Positions 21,347 to 33,090 of a stretch of DNA of 64,000 nucleotides are shown here, one piece after another (the first letter of the stretch is position 1; each line of letters opens with the position of its first letter). The notes under the pieces were generated by a model. It searched no databases. It was given only the letters and a program-made list of their open reading frames with translations, and was not told the DNA's origin. The stretch comes from Cercophora sp. LCS_1 (lineage: Eukaryota > Ascomycota > Sordariomycetes > Sordariales > Lasiosphaeriaceae). A program made the position numbers and the translations under genes. Location of the stretch: NCBI GenBank assembly GCA_036250225.1, contig JAPZLL010000032.1, forward strand, positions 1 to 64,000, read 5' to 3'.

Positions 21347-21644
21347 ACAAGAGTCAAGCCGGCGCCCGAAACTCTCTGGAGCTGATAAACTTCCAAATAC
21401 GCTGCTCGACGTCTTCAATTTCGTCCAACTTTGGGATGTAAGACTGCCAATGAAATATTGAATAAGACAAGAACGAGCAGTCCTTGGCAGCACTCCAAAA
21501 TACCTAACCTTGACCGATGAGCGATAATATCTGGCATCCCTCTTGGCAGTATAGGGCAGCATTTGAGATCCCTGGACTAATTAGGTACTTGGTCATGGTC
21601 ATGAATCTCACACAAAGCTACACTTGAAATCAGCTCGACCCCCT

Positions 21645-23348
21645 TTACAACTTTGTCTCCAACCTCTCCGAAAGCCTTAGACTCAATGCCGCTAGCGTCC
21701 TGACCGGATTGGCCGCCGAGCTGAACGGCATGACGCTCATATCACACACATAAAGCCCCTCAGCACCCCTCACCTGCAAATCCTCATCAACAACCGAATC
21801 AGGCTCAAAAGCGCGGTTATAGGTCCACCGGAACGGCATGCGCAGCGAGCACGCAGCATGATGCACAGTCCCCATGCCGAAGCCCTTGCCGTCCTTGCCG
21901 AACCAGGCCTCGTTCTCGGGCCGCGCCGGGGCGCCGCGTAGCGAGAACTCGGAGAAGATCTTGAAGGAAACGTCGTTCAACACGGCCCAGATCTGGTCAA
22001 TCGACTTGTTCCAGCCGGCGAGCGCGGGGAAGCGCGACTCGGCGAGGTGCGACGCCCACGAGAGGTTGCGGAACTGCATGTTTGCAACGTATCCGTTGCC
22101 ATTGCCGTCCGTGTCCATGCGGTTGCCGCCGTAGACGGGATTGCCAAAGCTGAACTTGAAATCGATGCGTGAGTCGCCCGTCACGTCGTGGGCGTGCGGC
22201 TCGGTCGGGTCGTTCTCGCGCAGGTGCCAGTACTCGTGGTTGACGTTGATCTCGACGTTGAACGGGTAGAGCGTCTCGTTGTTGGGTCCGCGGCGGCCGC
22301 GCGAGTACAGCACCAGCTTGGCGTGGTCGTGGCGCGCGATGGGGAGGTCGCCCATGTGGCTCACAAAGGCGTTGAGCTCGCTCGTCGTGGGGTGGTCGGT
22401 GAGCCCGACGCCGACCAGGGACTGGGCCGCGGCCGGCAGGCTGTTGTATACGCCCGGGGAGCGGCGGAGCAGCTTGGGGCTCTCGATGGAGCCGCCGCAG
22501 AGGACGACGTTCTTGGCGCGGAACGAGCGTTGCTGGGCGCTGTCAACCGTGTCGGTCGTGCGGACGCGGTATTTGAGCGCGCCGTCGTTGATGGGATCTA
22601 CGCCCTCGACGAACTTGTTGAGCAGCAGGTGCAGCCCGGGGCCGTTGGGCTGGTTGCCCGGCGTGAGCCCGACCTGGTTGATCAGCAGCTCGGCCGTGTT
22701 GAAGACGCCCGTGGGCTCGGTGAAGAACTCTTCCTTGAGCGTGCCCGCCGAGCTGAGGTACGGCTGGTGCAGCGCCCGCGGCGTCTGCTTGATGATGAAG
22801 TCCTGCGCCAGCGGGCTCTTCTGGAACTTCTCGACCATATTCTGGGCGACCGTCCCCATGGACGAGGACTCGTTCATGATGGCACCCGCCTTTTCCAGTT
22901 TCCCGCCCTCCTGGAGGTCCCTACGGACCCGCTCGGGAAAGAACTCCAGCTCCCACGGCTGGACCTGCGGGATCAGGCCGCTCCACCAGATGGAGCGCCC
23001 GCCAAAGTTGAGCTGGGGCTGCTCGTGGATGTAGTTCTCCGAGTGCTCGTTGCCGTCCTGGCGGAAGGTCCTGCAGGCAAAGTTCTTGGCCACGTTGGCG
23101 TTGGGGAAGCGGCACAGGTTGTAGATGTGGGTGGGGTAGAGGTACGACCCGGCCTCCAGGACCAGGATTCTTTTCTGGTTCCCGACTCGTTCGGCAATGT
23201 CGTCGGCCAGGATGCCGCCGCCCATGCCGGAGCCGATGATGATCAGGTCGAAGTCATCTCTGGACCCCGAGTAGGGGGCAAAGAGTCGGGACTGGGCCGA
23301 GCTCTTTTCGGCCACAAAGTTGTCGTAAGTGGAGGCGGAAAAGACCAT
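21645..23348 (-). CDS. GMC-type FAD oxidoreductase
   Basis: A single-exon gene of 567 residues from the ATG at 23348 (MVFSASTYDNF). The FAD-binding GxGxxG is in DLIIIGSGMGGGILADD at about residues 33-49, followed by VLEAGSYLYPTH. NFGGRSIWWSG and VVLCGGSIESPKLL are typical GMC segments. The C-terminus carries HHAACSLRMP and GLYVCDMSVMPFSSAANPVRT, matching the GMC C-terminal domain and its active-site His/Asn region. No signal peptide is evident, so the enzyme is probably intracellular or peroxisomal; the last residues (ETKL) are at best a weak peroxisomal signal. The substrate (alcohol or sugar) cannot be told from sequence. A 483-codon plus-strand frame across it is antisense shadow. Confidence 0.9.
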   Translation of the reverse strand: MVFSASTYDNFVAEKSSAQSRLFAPYSGSRDDFDLIIIGSGMGGGILADDIAERVGNQKRILVLEAGSYLYPTHIYNLCRFPNANVAKNFACRTFRQDGNEHSENYIHEQPQLNFGGRSIWWSGLIPQVQPWELEFFPERVRRDLQEGGKLEKAGAIMNESSSMGTVAQNMVEKFQKSPLAQDFIIKQTPRALHQPYLSSAGTLKEEFFTEPTGVFNTAELLINQVGLTPGNQPNGPGLHLLLNKFVEGVDPINDGALKYRVRTTDTVDSAQQRSFRAKNVVLCGGSIESPKLLRRSPGVYNSLPAAAQSLVGVGLTDHPTTSELNAFVSHMGDLPIARHDHAKLVLYSRGRRGPNNETLYPFNVEINVNHEYWHLRENDPTEPHAHDVTGDSRIDFKFSFGNPVYGGNRMDTDGNGNGYVANMQFRNLSWASHLAESRFPALAGWNKSIDQIWAVLNDVSFKIFSEFSLRGAPARPENEAWFGKDGKGFGMGTVHHAACSLRMPFRWTYNRAFEPDSVVDEDLQVRGAEGLYVCDMSVMPFSSAANPVRTLAALSLRLSERLETKL

Positions 23349-24158
23349 GATGATGAGCCGAGAGAAACGATGCCTGTAAGTGATTTCCAAGTAACATTGC
23401 CTCGTAACATAATCTTTTCCCAGGTACCTTCTTATACCTTGACAGTCGGAAGCTCCGATTCTCCTCTTTCCCCTCTTCAAGTCAGTGGCTGGCTGAGATG
23501 CAGCTCACTGCCCGGTGAGTGGCTGCAGGTGAGCGCCCGTATCAGCACCGTTGGCCAATCACTGTTACCGCGCCAAGATGGCCAGTCCGTCCTGGATGTG
23601 GGGCGGTGCAGACAGAGCTGCATCTTCTCCTTATCTTGATTGAAGTTCTAGACCAGCCATTTTGCCCAATGCAGGAAGGGGCACTTACAGAAGGCTCAGC
23701 CCCTGTCGAGGAGCAGCAAGCGAACCAGAAAAGAAGACTAGGTGCGTATAAATACAGTTCGGTAGGTAGGTACAAATAGGGAGACACACTCGCTCTTCCC
23801 CTGAGCCCCAAATGGTCGCGCAACACACCCCAAATCAGTATTATGTAATAACGTATGTAGTAACGTATGTAGTTATAACGCTTCCAGCCCTCTTGTAATA
23901 TCTCTTTTCAGCAGGATACCCAAGTGCTATCAATGTTTTGATTTGAAAATCATTAGAGACTTGGAGGAAAATGCAGTGTTTATACGTGTATCCGCATGGA
24001 TAGACTCCAAAAAAGAACCGACGCCAATGTGCCTGAAGTATCCCTGTTGCACAGCGTGCAATTCTCCGCTTTTCAAAGTGGTTCAAGGGAGATAACCACA
24101 CCGGCAACCCCACCTCACTCCCAGGGGGTCCTGCAGGCTCCGCCACCACTGGACGTGC
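23349..24158. other. Intergenic region
   Basis: About 810 bp between the GMC gene and a decayed STAND gene. It holds the GMC promoter and a short tandem repeat of GTAACGTATGTA type at about 23842-23878. No gene is supported. Confidence 0.4.
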
Positions 24159-25010
24159 GTGTGGTCTGATGGTCCGCCGTGTGCGTACCATTCAAAAATA
24201 TCCGATTTCTTGTTCCTCACGTTTCACCACAGGCCTCATTCCCGTCACAGAGCATTGGATTTTTCCAGTGGTGCCCCTCACCGAACGGATTTCCTCAGCG
24301 CTGCTGCGGCAGCAGTTGCATTCATCACGGTTGCCGTCCAATCGGCCAAGGCCATCTTCGACACCATCTCCAGCATCAAGGACTCTCCATAGCATCTCCG
24401 AGACGTTGGCCGCGATATTGAGCAGCTAAGGACCATTCTCGGTCAGCTACTTCGCTGCGGGGCCCTTATTCGGAATGAGGTTTGAACTTGGTGAAAGCTT
24501 TGATAACATCATCAAGATCCTGCTTGATGCCCAATCCGTGGCACGTCATCATCCCCCGAGACGGCGAAGGCGGCGATCTTGTTGATGTGATTGGCGGCTT
24601 TGAGCAAGAAGTTGGAAGATTTACATATGGGGTCAACGCTCGGGACGACGGTATCGTGGTTGAGGATCAAGACTCAGAGGGTAGGAAGCGAGATGGGTCT
24701 GATCATGGAAAGTCCGGTTGGAATGATATGGAAATAGAAGATGTCTGGAGGGAATACCAGTTCTTGGCCATTGACTAACCCCAAACCGAGAGTCCCCCTC
24801 GAAGAAAAGTCGTCCTCATCGAGCCGGTTTCCCGAGACATTCTTCTTTAGACGTTGTCAACGCTCGAGCCGATTAACCTTCTGCGTGAAGGTGTGTCAGG
24901 GCTTGGGAATGGCGTCAGGGAACTGGGGCACGTGTTTGAGATGTGCTGTCTTCAGTGGCCATCGGTGGACTTCAGGACAGAAGTTGAGAAGCACCTACAA
25001 ATAGCTGGAA
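24159..25010 (+). pseudogene. Decayed STAND-type N-terminal-domain gene
   Basis: The frame at about 24280-24480 reads DFLSAAAAAVAFITVAVQSAK, then AIFDTISSIKDSP, a TAG stop (24390-24392), and HLRDVGRDIEQLRTILGQLL. This is the pattern of the N-terminal helical domain found on fungal STAND/NLR-like proteins (hydrophobic N-terminus, IK-P, then a heptad-like helix). Further stops and frame changes follow; fragments such as NIIKILLDAQS and LGNGVRELGHVFEMC extend to about 25010. The first stop fits a CAG or GAG change. No NACHT, WD40 or ankyrin portion is visible. It is a relic of a gene related in type to the intact one at 44007-45116. Confidence 0.55.
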
Positions 25011-25367
25011 ACCAAGAGAGCTGAGCCAAAACTCGCCATGCACGTTGAAGCAGGGACAGTTTTGACGGAGCTTGAGCTCATGGTGGCTGAGCGCCTGGAC
25101 AGGGCACGTGGCGGCAGTTCTAAGTGAAGCAGGCAGACCGATTGTTGATCAAGTATACCCTGGGGAGGGGCTTAACTTAGATCCTTGACTTTCCCTCCTG
25201 AGTTTCCTTCAGCTGCAGTAGCGGCCCTCAAGGTACACGCGTGTTATTGCAGATGTGTTACCACCACCAACTCCATCATCGAGTTGTTCAGCGGAATTTT
25301 GAGTCGTACACCGTCTAGAGTGTTGAATAAATGTATCAAATGGCATTTCCTTGTTTCCTTTTAATAA

Positions 25368-25683
25368 GAGCCCTGTTCTTCGCACAACCTAGTTTCGTTT
25401 CTTACACACCACATCCATATATAACCCTGGCCCTAGGGCAACACCACCAAAGTCAACTATCACCACATGTTGGCCTCTATCCCTTTCAAAAAGGTTGTGA
25501 GATTTACAATTTGACGTATTTAAAATTTTGAATATGCGTTAAAATAAAATAAAAATGCATCGGAAATTTCAATACCACGCAGACAACTGTGTTCTAAAGC
25601 CACGCGGAGGCATTGGCAGGCTAGGGTTATGTATGAAGCGGCGTGTTGAGAACCAAAAATGGGGCGTGCGAAAAATAAAGCTC
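25368..25683. mobile_element. 316-bp MITE, copy 1 (diverged, AT-rich)
   Basis: This has the same length (316 bp) and order of blocks as the copy at 28469-28784. It begins GAGCCCTGTTCTTCGCACA and ends in the inverted equivalent (GCGTGCGAAAAATAAAGCTC). The two ends form an inverted repeat of roughly 70 bp. Internally AACCCTGGCC and GCCTCTATCCCTT are shared with copy 2. It is more AT-rich than copy 2, with many C-to-T and G-to-A differences as RIP would produce. Flanks are TTTAATAA and TCCATAAA, only a weak 8-bp duplication. Confidence 0.8.
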
Positions 25684-26192
25684 TCCATAAACCACTCGTG
25701 AGAAGGCTGTCTGCATATCTCGTTTGAAATTTTCAAAATTAGCTGATGACGGACGCGGACCAAATTCGAGAAGGGAGCAGGAAATCCAAGATGAGAAAGG
25801 AGGTGTAAGAAATGGCCAAAATTGAAGAGGCCTACGAACAGTGTCTCTAGGCATTCATTGTCATCGGGGCGTTGGAAAATCCCCTATTGAGAGGACGGTG
25901 TCCCCCAAGCGAAGTGGTGGTAACCCTGTGGCTGAAACAGACGTGATTATTTTTTTTGCCCGTTGGCGCCCTCGTTTCGTCGCGTGAGCTCACAATTCGC
26001 AGTTCCAGGGTAAGTGCAACCCTCCTGTTGGGTTGGTCGTCGTCGAACCGGGCCTGGGCCGGGTTGAAAGATGGTCCCAAGTTCCTCCTTCGCCCATCCC
26101 TCCTTCTCAGCCCGACATAAACTCAACGCCAGCCCCGCTTTATCAGAGAACTTTTATCTTTCATCACGCCGCCGCCCTTGTCACTCGCCAGC

Positions 26193-28333
26193 ATGAATCC
26201 TCGCAAAAGGCGGCGAAGCAACGCTGATTCCCAACCCTCCGTTCTCACCAGATCACGCGCTCGCGCTGTCCTTCATGCTCGGCAAAATGGGCATCAATTT
26301 TGCACAGCGTGCCAGGGCATCAACTTCGATCAGATCTTCCGGACCGAGGTGAATCTCTACCGAACCCGAGATACCTCTGCCCAGCGCGTCCATTTAGGGC
26401 TGCCAACTGCGCCGTCGGCGGATTGCCATCTTTGTATCTTTTTTCAATATTTTGTCACACCCCAGCTTGGCAGCCAGTTCGCTCTTGCCGCTTACTCCGC
26501 CCGGGACTACTTTCGTGTTCCCTCTGGCCTGATTACCGACAGTGTCATGCTCGCTCTTGTTCAAAATGCTCACCGACCAACTATAGAGGCACATCCCTTG
26601 CGATCTGGCCAGATAATCATGGAGTGTCTCGAGGATAAGAACCGCTTCAGCGGCCGTCATATTGGACCACAGGTCGACTTTTCGCTCATCAGATCATGGC
26701 TCGACTTTTGCACCTCCCATCACACGCGTCTCTGCCAATCGAAAGCCTCAGACGTCGCCTCAATTCCCGGATTCCGAGTCATTGATTGTCGGAGCAGGAA
26801 GGTCGTACTCTGGGGTACCGTTACCTGTGGGTCGATCGGTACTGTGTCCCGCAGGACAATGACAAGGAACGACACACTCAGATCCAACGTATGAACCTCA
26901 TCTACGGGTCGTCGGCCGTCACAATCATCGCTGCAGCAGGAGAAGATCCCACACACGGACTTCCAGGGGTGGGGAAAACACCGCGAAAACCCCAGCCGGC
27001 CATCAGACTTGGCGACCGAACTCTCATTTCTGCCAACCTCAACGTCCAACAACAGGTGAACGCTTCAAGATGGAGCGAGAGAGGCTGGACATACCAAGAG
27101 GCCTATCTATCGACGAGGCGTTTGGTCTTTACAGATCACATGGTCTACTTCCACTGCCGCGCTATGCACTGCCCCGAAACAATCTCAGCACCCCTCGAGG
27201 CCCTCCACACCGACAACATGCAGCGGTTACGAGATCCCGTCCACATATCCCGGGTCTGGCCACTACGAGGGTTGGGAAAGCGCCCATCGGACCTTGATAA
27301 CCGGATTGTCGAATATTCAAAGAAACAGCTCAGTTACCCCAGCGATGCTCTCAGTGCATTCGAAGGGATCCTTGCCAGGTTCGAGGTGATGAGTCCGCCT
27401 GTACGAAATCTCTGCGGCATACCCCTTTACGAGGCAGAAGACATTACGGCTAGCCTAGTCGTAGGGTTGGGGTGGGAGGTCTGGCTCAAGAATGTAACAG
27501 ATGACGGTGCATTTATCTTTCCCGAACCACCCCGTCTCGACTACCAGAAAACACGTTTCAACAGGCGTCTCCCCTTCCCCAGCTGGACATGGCTAGGGTG
27601 GGACTTCAGCCGTCCAGACTACCCATTCTGTTTACACCTTGGAACCGACAATGTGCGCCTCCCATGGTTCGAGGGACCGAGTAAGTTCAGCGCGGGAACC
27701 TCGATCTTGAAATCCCCATTGTCACTTGTCGATATCGACGTCCAGATGTCCGGCGGGGCTACTCTTCCATGGGCCACAGCTGGCAGCCATATCATCGACA
27801 TGACATCGTCAGGAGGTATCAAACCTGAAGCCCTTCATATTTCGGGTTTCACGGTGGATGCCCGGCTAGAAGAATGCTCACGGTACCACCCATCAGACTT
27901 GCGTCGATTGGATGGTCGAGAGCTGATTCACAACGAAACTCCGTTCTTGAGGTCGGGTGCAGGATTCTACGAGCTTTTCTATTTAGCCACGGCATCGCGC
28001 CTTGAGGCTACCCCTTCCTATGGGCTAGACAAAAGGCTTTTCTCCGTCCGATTCGTTATCCTCGGGCTCATAAACTTCTTCGGCCCAGGCGAATTGTCTA
28101 CGGGCGAACTACCTACATCCGACCGATCTCTCATGCTTATCATGGTGATGCACCGGAAACTCGGCTCTACTACATGGGAGAGGCTGAATGTTTTGCAGTG
28201 CAGCATCTACAACGAGGAAATGTGGAAGGTTTGGGAGATACACAAGCTCAAAACCCGAGGGCCTCTGCCTGGGTCCATCGTGGACGACAGGGAGTTTCAA
28301 GGGTGGAAATGGATGAAGACGGTTGTTGTGTGA
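26193..28333 (+). pseudogene. HET-domain gene with an internal deletion and frameshift
   Basis: The first frame starts at the ATG 26193 (MNPRKRRRSNADS) and runs through CTACQGINFDQIF and GFRVIDCRSRKVV. Within about 20 bp (26790-26812) the coding signal jumps to the next frame, continuing EGRTLGYRYLWVDRYCVPQD, then YGSSAVTIIAAAGEDP, GWTYQEAYLSTRRLVF and SWTWLGWDF, to a stop at 28333. In intact relatives about 45-50 residues, including the YVALSYVWG motif, lie between these two points. They are missing and the two frames overlap, leaving no room for an intron. The simplest reading is a deletion of about 140 bp that changed phase. The gene is bracketed by two MITE copies. A sequencing error would not explain the missing motif. 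Confidence 0.85.
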
Positions 28334-28468
28334 AGTGCATTCATTGACCAGATGCAAAGTCGGACTGGGAACAAGGGGAGGTTGCGCGGCGGCAACAGCA
28401 ACAATGTAGTTTCTTTGCCCCCCCAACAACTCATCATAACCCACCCTCACTCCAACCCCTATTTGCAG

Positions 28469-28784
28469 GAGCTCTGTTTTTCTTCGCACACCCCATTTTT
28501 GTTTTGACACACCGCGCCTACATACAACCCTGGCCTTTGGCGGCGCCACTAAAGCCAACTATGACTACGTTTTGCCCTCTATCCCTTCCAAAAAGGCATC
28601 AATAGTTAATGAATCGGGATACTTGGAGATTTGGATACGCATTTGATTTAAAAAACAACACGTCAACAATTTCAAGTGCGGTGGAAGCGGCATTCCAAAG
28701 ACACGCACCGATATTGGCCGCCCAGGGTTATGCGTGGGAACGATGTGCCAGAAACGAAAATGGGGTGCGCGAAAAGCGGAGCTC
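28469..28784. mobile_element. 316-bp MITE, copy 2, target duplication ATTTGCAG
   Basis: A miniature inverted-repeat element of exactly 316 bp with ends GAGCTC. The left arm (GAGCTC, then CGCACACCCCATTTTTG) matches the reverse complement of the right arm (GAGCTC, then GCGCACCCCATTTTCG) over about 70 bp. Perfect 8-bp direct repeats ATTTGCAG flank it at 28461-28468 and 28785-28792. An 8-bp duplication points to a hAT-type transposase acting in trans. It encodes nothing. It lies 136 bp past the stop of the HET pseudogene, in direct orientation with copy 1. Confidence 0.92.
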
Positions 28785-28904
28785 ATTTGCAGAACCCATT
28801 ATTATTACTATTCTGCCATTTGAGCTGGGTATCCATCTAAGTCATGTACATCATGATTACAAGTTTTTACCGCCCTCTAACCCCAAACTCCAAGAAACCG
28901 AACC

Positions 28905-30036
28905 CTAAACACACTCCTTCCGTTCTTCCTTCTTCTCCTCCATTGCCTCGCTCTTCCTCCTCGAATACGCAAATCTCTCCTCCCACTCAACCCCACCAAC
29001 CCCCTCATCTTCGGGATGTGCCGTCGCACTGGTATCATCCCCATCCGCCGGCCCAAAGACTTCCTCCTCATTATTGACCGTCACCCCCTTGTAGTCTCCC
29101 GGCCCCTTGCTCCCATCAGGCACATGGAACCTCCTATCAAACCTCGCCAGACCATACGCATACACAACCAGCAACTCGACCCCAAAATTAAAAATATAAT
29201 ACGCCGCCCGCGAGTGATACCAAGCCGGCTGCGTAATCGGTCTCGGGACAAATGCAATCCCAGCCCTGAAGGCGGCCCCCAACGTCAGCAAGAGCGATGT
29301 CCCAACCAACAACCCAACCTTGACCCTGAACTTGCCCGTCCCAAACTTGTCCTCAACCTTCCTACTCCGCGCCACCAACTTGACCACTGCCACAATCAGC
29401 ACGGGCAAGAACGCCAGCACGGCCAAATACACCCCCGCAAACAACTGCACCTCCCTCTCCCTTGCTCTGACGTCAGGATCCGCCGTGAAGAACAAGTGCA
29501 CCGAGACCGTCACAACCATGATCAACACGCCCACCACGCTGCCAAACAAGACCCGAAAGACCCAGCGCACGGCATTACTCCACCCAAACTTGGGGAAATA
29601 CGCCCGCACGACGCGCTGCGCAAACATGAGATTGACCAAAAACAGCAACAGCACGCCCGCGGCCGTCATGACGCCCGCTGCGATGGCGACGTTGACGTTG
29701 GTCGGGTGGGATGCCCACGCCATGCGCATCGATAGCGCCGTGATGCGCGCCATGGAGAAGCCGAACAGCAGGACGGAAAAGATGAATTTGTGCGAGCGCC
29801 GCATGTTGATTTGGAAGATGGCCATGTGCAGGACTGCTGAGCCGACGAAGAGCGCCAACAAAACGGCCGAGATGGGGTCGTCGGGGATCGGGGTGGGGCG
29901 ACCGCCTAGCTGGGCGACTTGAGGGAGGTAGGGCGACGGGCCGGTAGGGGGCTGTCGTCACCGTGTTAGCTTTGGTGTTTATTACCACAATAAAGAGGAA
30001 AAATACCGATTGCCCCGGTGGTGATGGTGTTGACAT
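28905..30036 (-). CDS. DUF3112 seven-transmembrane protein
   Basis: Integral membrane protein of the fungal DUF3112 family, 358 residues. Two exons: 30036-30007 (only 30 nt, encoding MSTPSPPGQS) and 29951-28905; the intron is 55 bp with donor GTATTT. Hydrophobic segments include AVLLALFVGSAVLHM, FIFSVLLFGFSMARITAL, AGVMTAAGVLLLFLVNLMF, VLFGSVVGVLIMVVTVSVH, LAVLAFLPVLIVAVV, VGLLVGTSLLLTLGAAF and a last one around YYIFNFGVELLVVYAYGLA, seven in all. An RFDRRFHVPDGS segment follows, and the C-terminal tail is acidic then basic. The ligand and function are unknown. A (GAT)n run at 30057-30078 lies just upstream of the start. Confidence 0.85.
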
Positions 30037-33000
30037 TTTTTTTTTTGGTGTCGTTGGATGATGATGATGATGATGATACTACACTTTGTGTGTTTTGGGA
30101 AATATGTGGCGTGGCGTTGGTGGTTCGATTTGCTCGTCCGCCGGTGATGTGGTGGTGGAGGATGGGAGAAATGTCCGAACGGTGTGTTGAGATACACCCA
30201 GATTAACCAACAACCCCACGAACGGGTTTACATGGCATGGCTAATCTTTTGCAGTCGGGAAGGTGTGTATACATTGCCACCAAAAAAAAAAAAAGCAGGG
30301 CGCCAGAGCCGGAGAAGGGCGGTCGGCCGAATGCATTTTATATGAACAGTGTTTAAACATCAGCCGGCGCGCCGCTCTCAAAGTTGAGATGGGGACGGGC
30401 GGTGGTGCGGGTGCCACCCACCACACCCCTGCTCCCCCTCCCCTGTCCCTGTTGGGTTAGGTTGTGCGGTCGCGGCAATCACGGGCAAGACAAGTCGTCG
30501 CGGTTGAGATCAGCACGGTGGCGCGAGCCCCAAGCGGGAAAGCGCAGAGGTGATCTGCCACTCACAAGCCGCGTGCGGGGCGGTCCGGTCGGTGCTCGCG
30601 CTTTGCAAGCACCGATGCATCGGTCCGCCAAGCCAGCGCGAACAACCTGACTGATGAGTGATGACCACCACGCGACGACACTGCGGCCAGCCCGGAGACC
30701 ATCAGCAATAGCGACGATCCGTCTCCGGGTTTCTGCAGCTGCCAGTGTGACATCGCCTCTAGCGCTTTCCGCGCGGAGAAGAACGAGATGGACCCTCTCC
30801 TCGGACATCGGCGCAATGTTGGCACCTTTTTTACCATCCTTCGGGAGCACTGCGTCCTGTCGTCGCGCCCCATCCGTCGTCGTCATAGGGCATCGTCAGC
30901 GAATAGCCAAGGCGCACAGCATTCTCCGTTGAACGCATTCGCCTATTCCTGCAAGGAATTTCGTGTGATTGAGGTACGGGATACCCGCGGAAATCATGCG
31001 GCTCATCTATCCAGCGTTGCATTGCACGGCGCCGCAAGGTCCTGGCTCATCACCCCACTATGATGGCGAACACCACTTCACCATCCATATCGCTGCCACA
31101 GTATGGGTTTCCTCGCTTCCTCCCCGCAGCTAACTGGATCCCCCACAGGCCCTAAAATGTCGGCTGAACATGAGTGCACGATCTAGAGCCTTCGACTTGC
31201 CAATGGTGGTTCCGACTGTGGAGACTGGAAGTATCCCGCTGGTTTCATTGAGCCTGAGCGCAAGATGGGTACCGTTGCTGTCGCAACCTTTTGACCCCGA
31301 GGGCCCGAGGAGCGGGACTATCTAGGTGATCGGTATGCTGCGACTGGATGTGCAGGCACCGACCTTCATCGTTGATGTTGGATGACTTGTGGTCAACTGT
31401 CACTCACAACGTTGGTGCCGTTTGACTCCCATCTCCGTGCCTCTGAGCTTCAAGTCACCCACCTGATCCCGATCACAAGATGCGGCACTAGTTCACCCAA
31501 AGTCCCGATGACAGCCTCCACCCGGATTTTACTTGACCTCAACCACTCAGACCCGTCGACACAGTCTTTGCAGGAGGCAAGAGACCGGGTGACTTGTCCG
31601 GAAGGCTGTAGGGCGAGTTGCGTCTTTAAGCCTTAGTAACCCCAACCCCTCGCTCGACGTCACATCTCATCGACTTGATGAGGGACGCAGGGCTGTTACA
31701 GAGCGATTCAACGGCCGGGCACCGACAGCCTGGACTTGCACTTTGTGCATATGTCCCTGTGGAGCAAGTTAAAATCAGGGGTCAACTGGGTCGCACGGCG
31801 CATCCCACGGACGCAACGGGTTTGGTGTGAGATATGCGAGCCTGGGTTAGGGATTATGCATTTCTCCAGGGCAGATTTGTGTTCTCTTGTCCCGCCCGTT
31901 TGGCTAGTAAGCTCAGGAGTATTCGCCGGGACAGCCAACAGGGTTACCTTTCAGTCCCCCTGATCCCGGGTATTACTGGCGACCTGTGACGTCAAGAAAT
32001 GGTTGAAAATGGTGTTTAGCATCGTCTATGATGGCGTATTAACATTATCTACGATGGTGTTGGTCATGAAAGTAGATACTATGGGACCTTGTAGGATCAC
32101 TTGGTGACGCCCTGGCATACCCCTGACCAGATAAACAGGCCACCGCACCCGCTTGACGCGCATTCTCTGGCCCAAGGAAGGGACGGGCCACCATCAAACG
32201 ATCTGAAGCCACATTTTAATCATCTAGAGGCCTTGAATATCATCCACGAGGGCTTGCAGGCACCTACTGAACTTGGGGAATCTGCACGAAAGCCCGTTCG
32301 ACACCGAAAACTTGCAGGTATCCACGGCCGTGTTCTGTGGCACGACTCTTTCATAGTCCAACTACTACCAAGTGCACAACTCTTCCGTGATCCCGCAGGA
32401 TTCACGTCCCTGGTGAATCCTGCGACTATTGGTGCTCTGGTCATCAGTCCTGATTTGACGAGAGAAACCAACGAAATCAGCCCGTCAGAGACTTCCCTCT
32501 CAGATCCTGCTCTTGACATCAGAAACATAGTTCCACACGCCACTAAGCACTACAGAAGCGCCACTTGGTAGCTCTACTGCTATTGCCGCGATACAAGGGG
32601 TGCCAAGGAGTTGTGTACCAAGATCACCGCCGCACGTTGCAAAGGACAACATGACGAGAACCCCAATGCAATTATCTTGTTGGATGTCTTAGACAAGCTG
32701 TTACTCACAGAAAGTATTGGTGATCTAGAATCCCAACCGCAGATCCATCTCTACCCGTCGACTGAACTGGCGAATAATTGGCCATCACGCGAACGGACAT
32801 GAAATTGTGCCGCGAGATTGTTCCATCCCTTCCAAAACACTCCCCATTTTCCCCGCGGGAGCCCTTCTTACTTCCACACCCATGTCCCACACTCCCCGTT
32901 GTAAACCTCCGATAGCCCCGAAACAACGCCGTATGCCGCTCGCCGATCGAGGTAGTGAATAACAAAGCCGGGCGATGACGTGATCAGATGGCGCGCAGGC

Positions 33001-33090
33001 ACGTGGCAGGTTTATTCATGCTGCGGGCGACGCGACAGCTGCGTGCCTGTCGATGTCTCACCCCGGAGCACAGGACCATCCTTTAGCCCC
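30037..33090. other. Gene-poor 3-kb interval
   Basis: No gene is supported. The interval includes a (GAT)n run at 30057-30078, a poly-A run near 30283-30294, and several short open frames on both strands (for example minus 30479-30886 and plus 32101-32571) that overlap each other and show no domain, signal peptide or membrane segment. It may contain long regulatory or untranscribed sequence, or noncoding RNA that cannot be seen by reading. Confidence 0.4.

Noticed and set aside
22188..23639. 483-codon plus-strand open frame
   Set aside because: It is the antisense shadow of the GC-rich GMC oxidoreductase gene; its composition is not protein-like.
28785..28904. MITE right flank as part of the DUF3112 gene
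   Set aside because: The stop codon at 28905 lies beyond the element and its duplication, so the insertion does not touch the coding sequence.
29016..29735. Plus-strand open frame of 239 codons
   Set aside because: Antisense shadow of the DUF3112 gene, rich in His, Pro and Arg with no domain.
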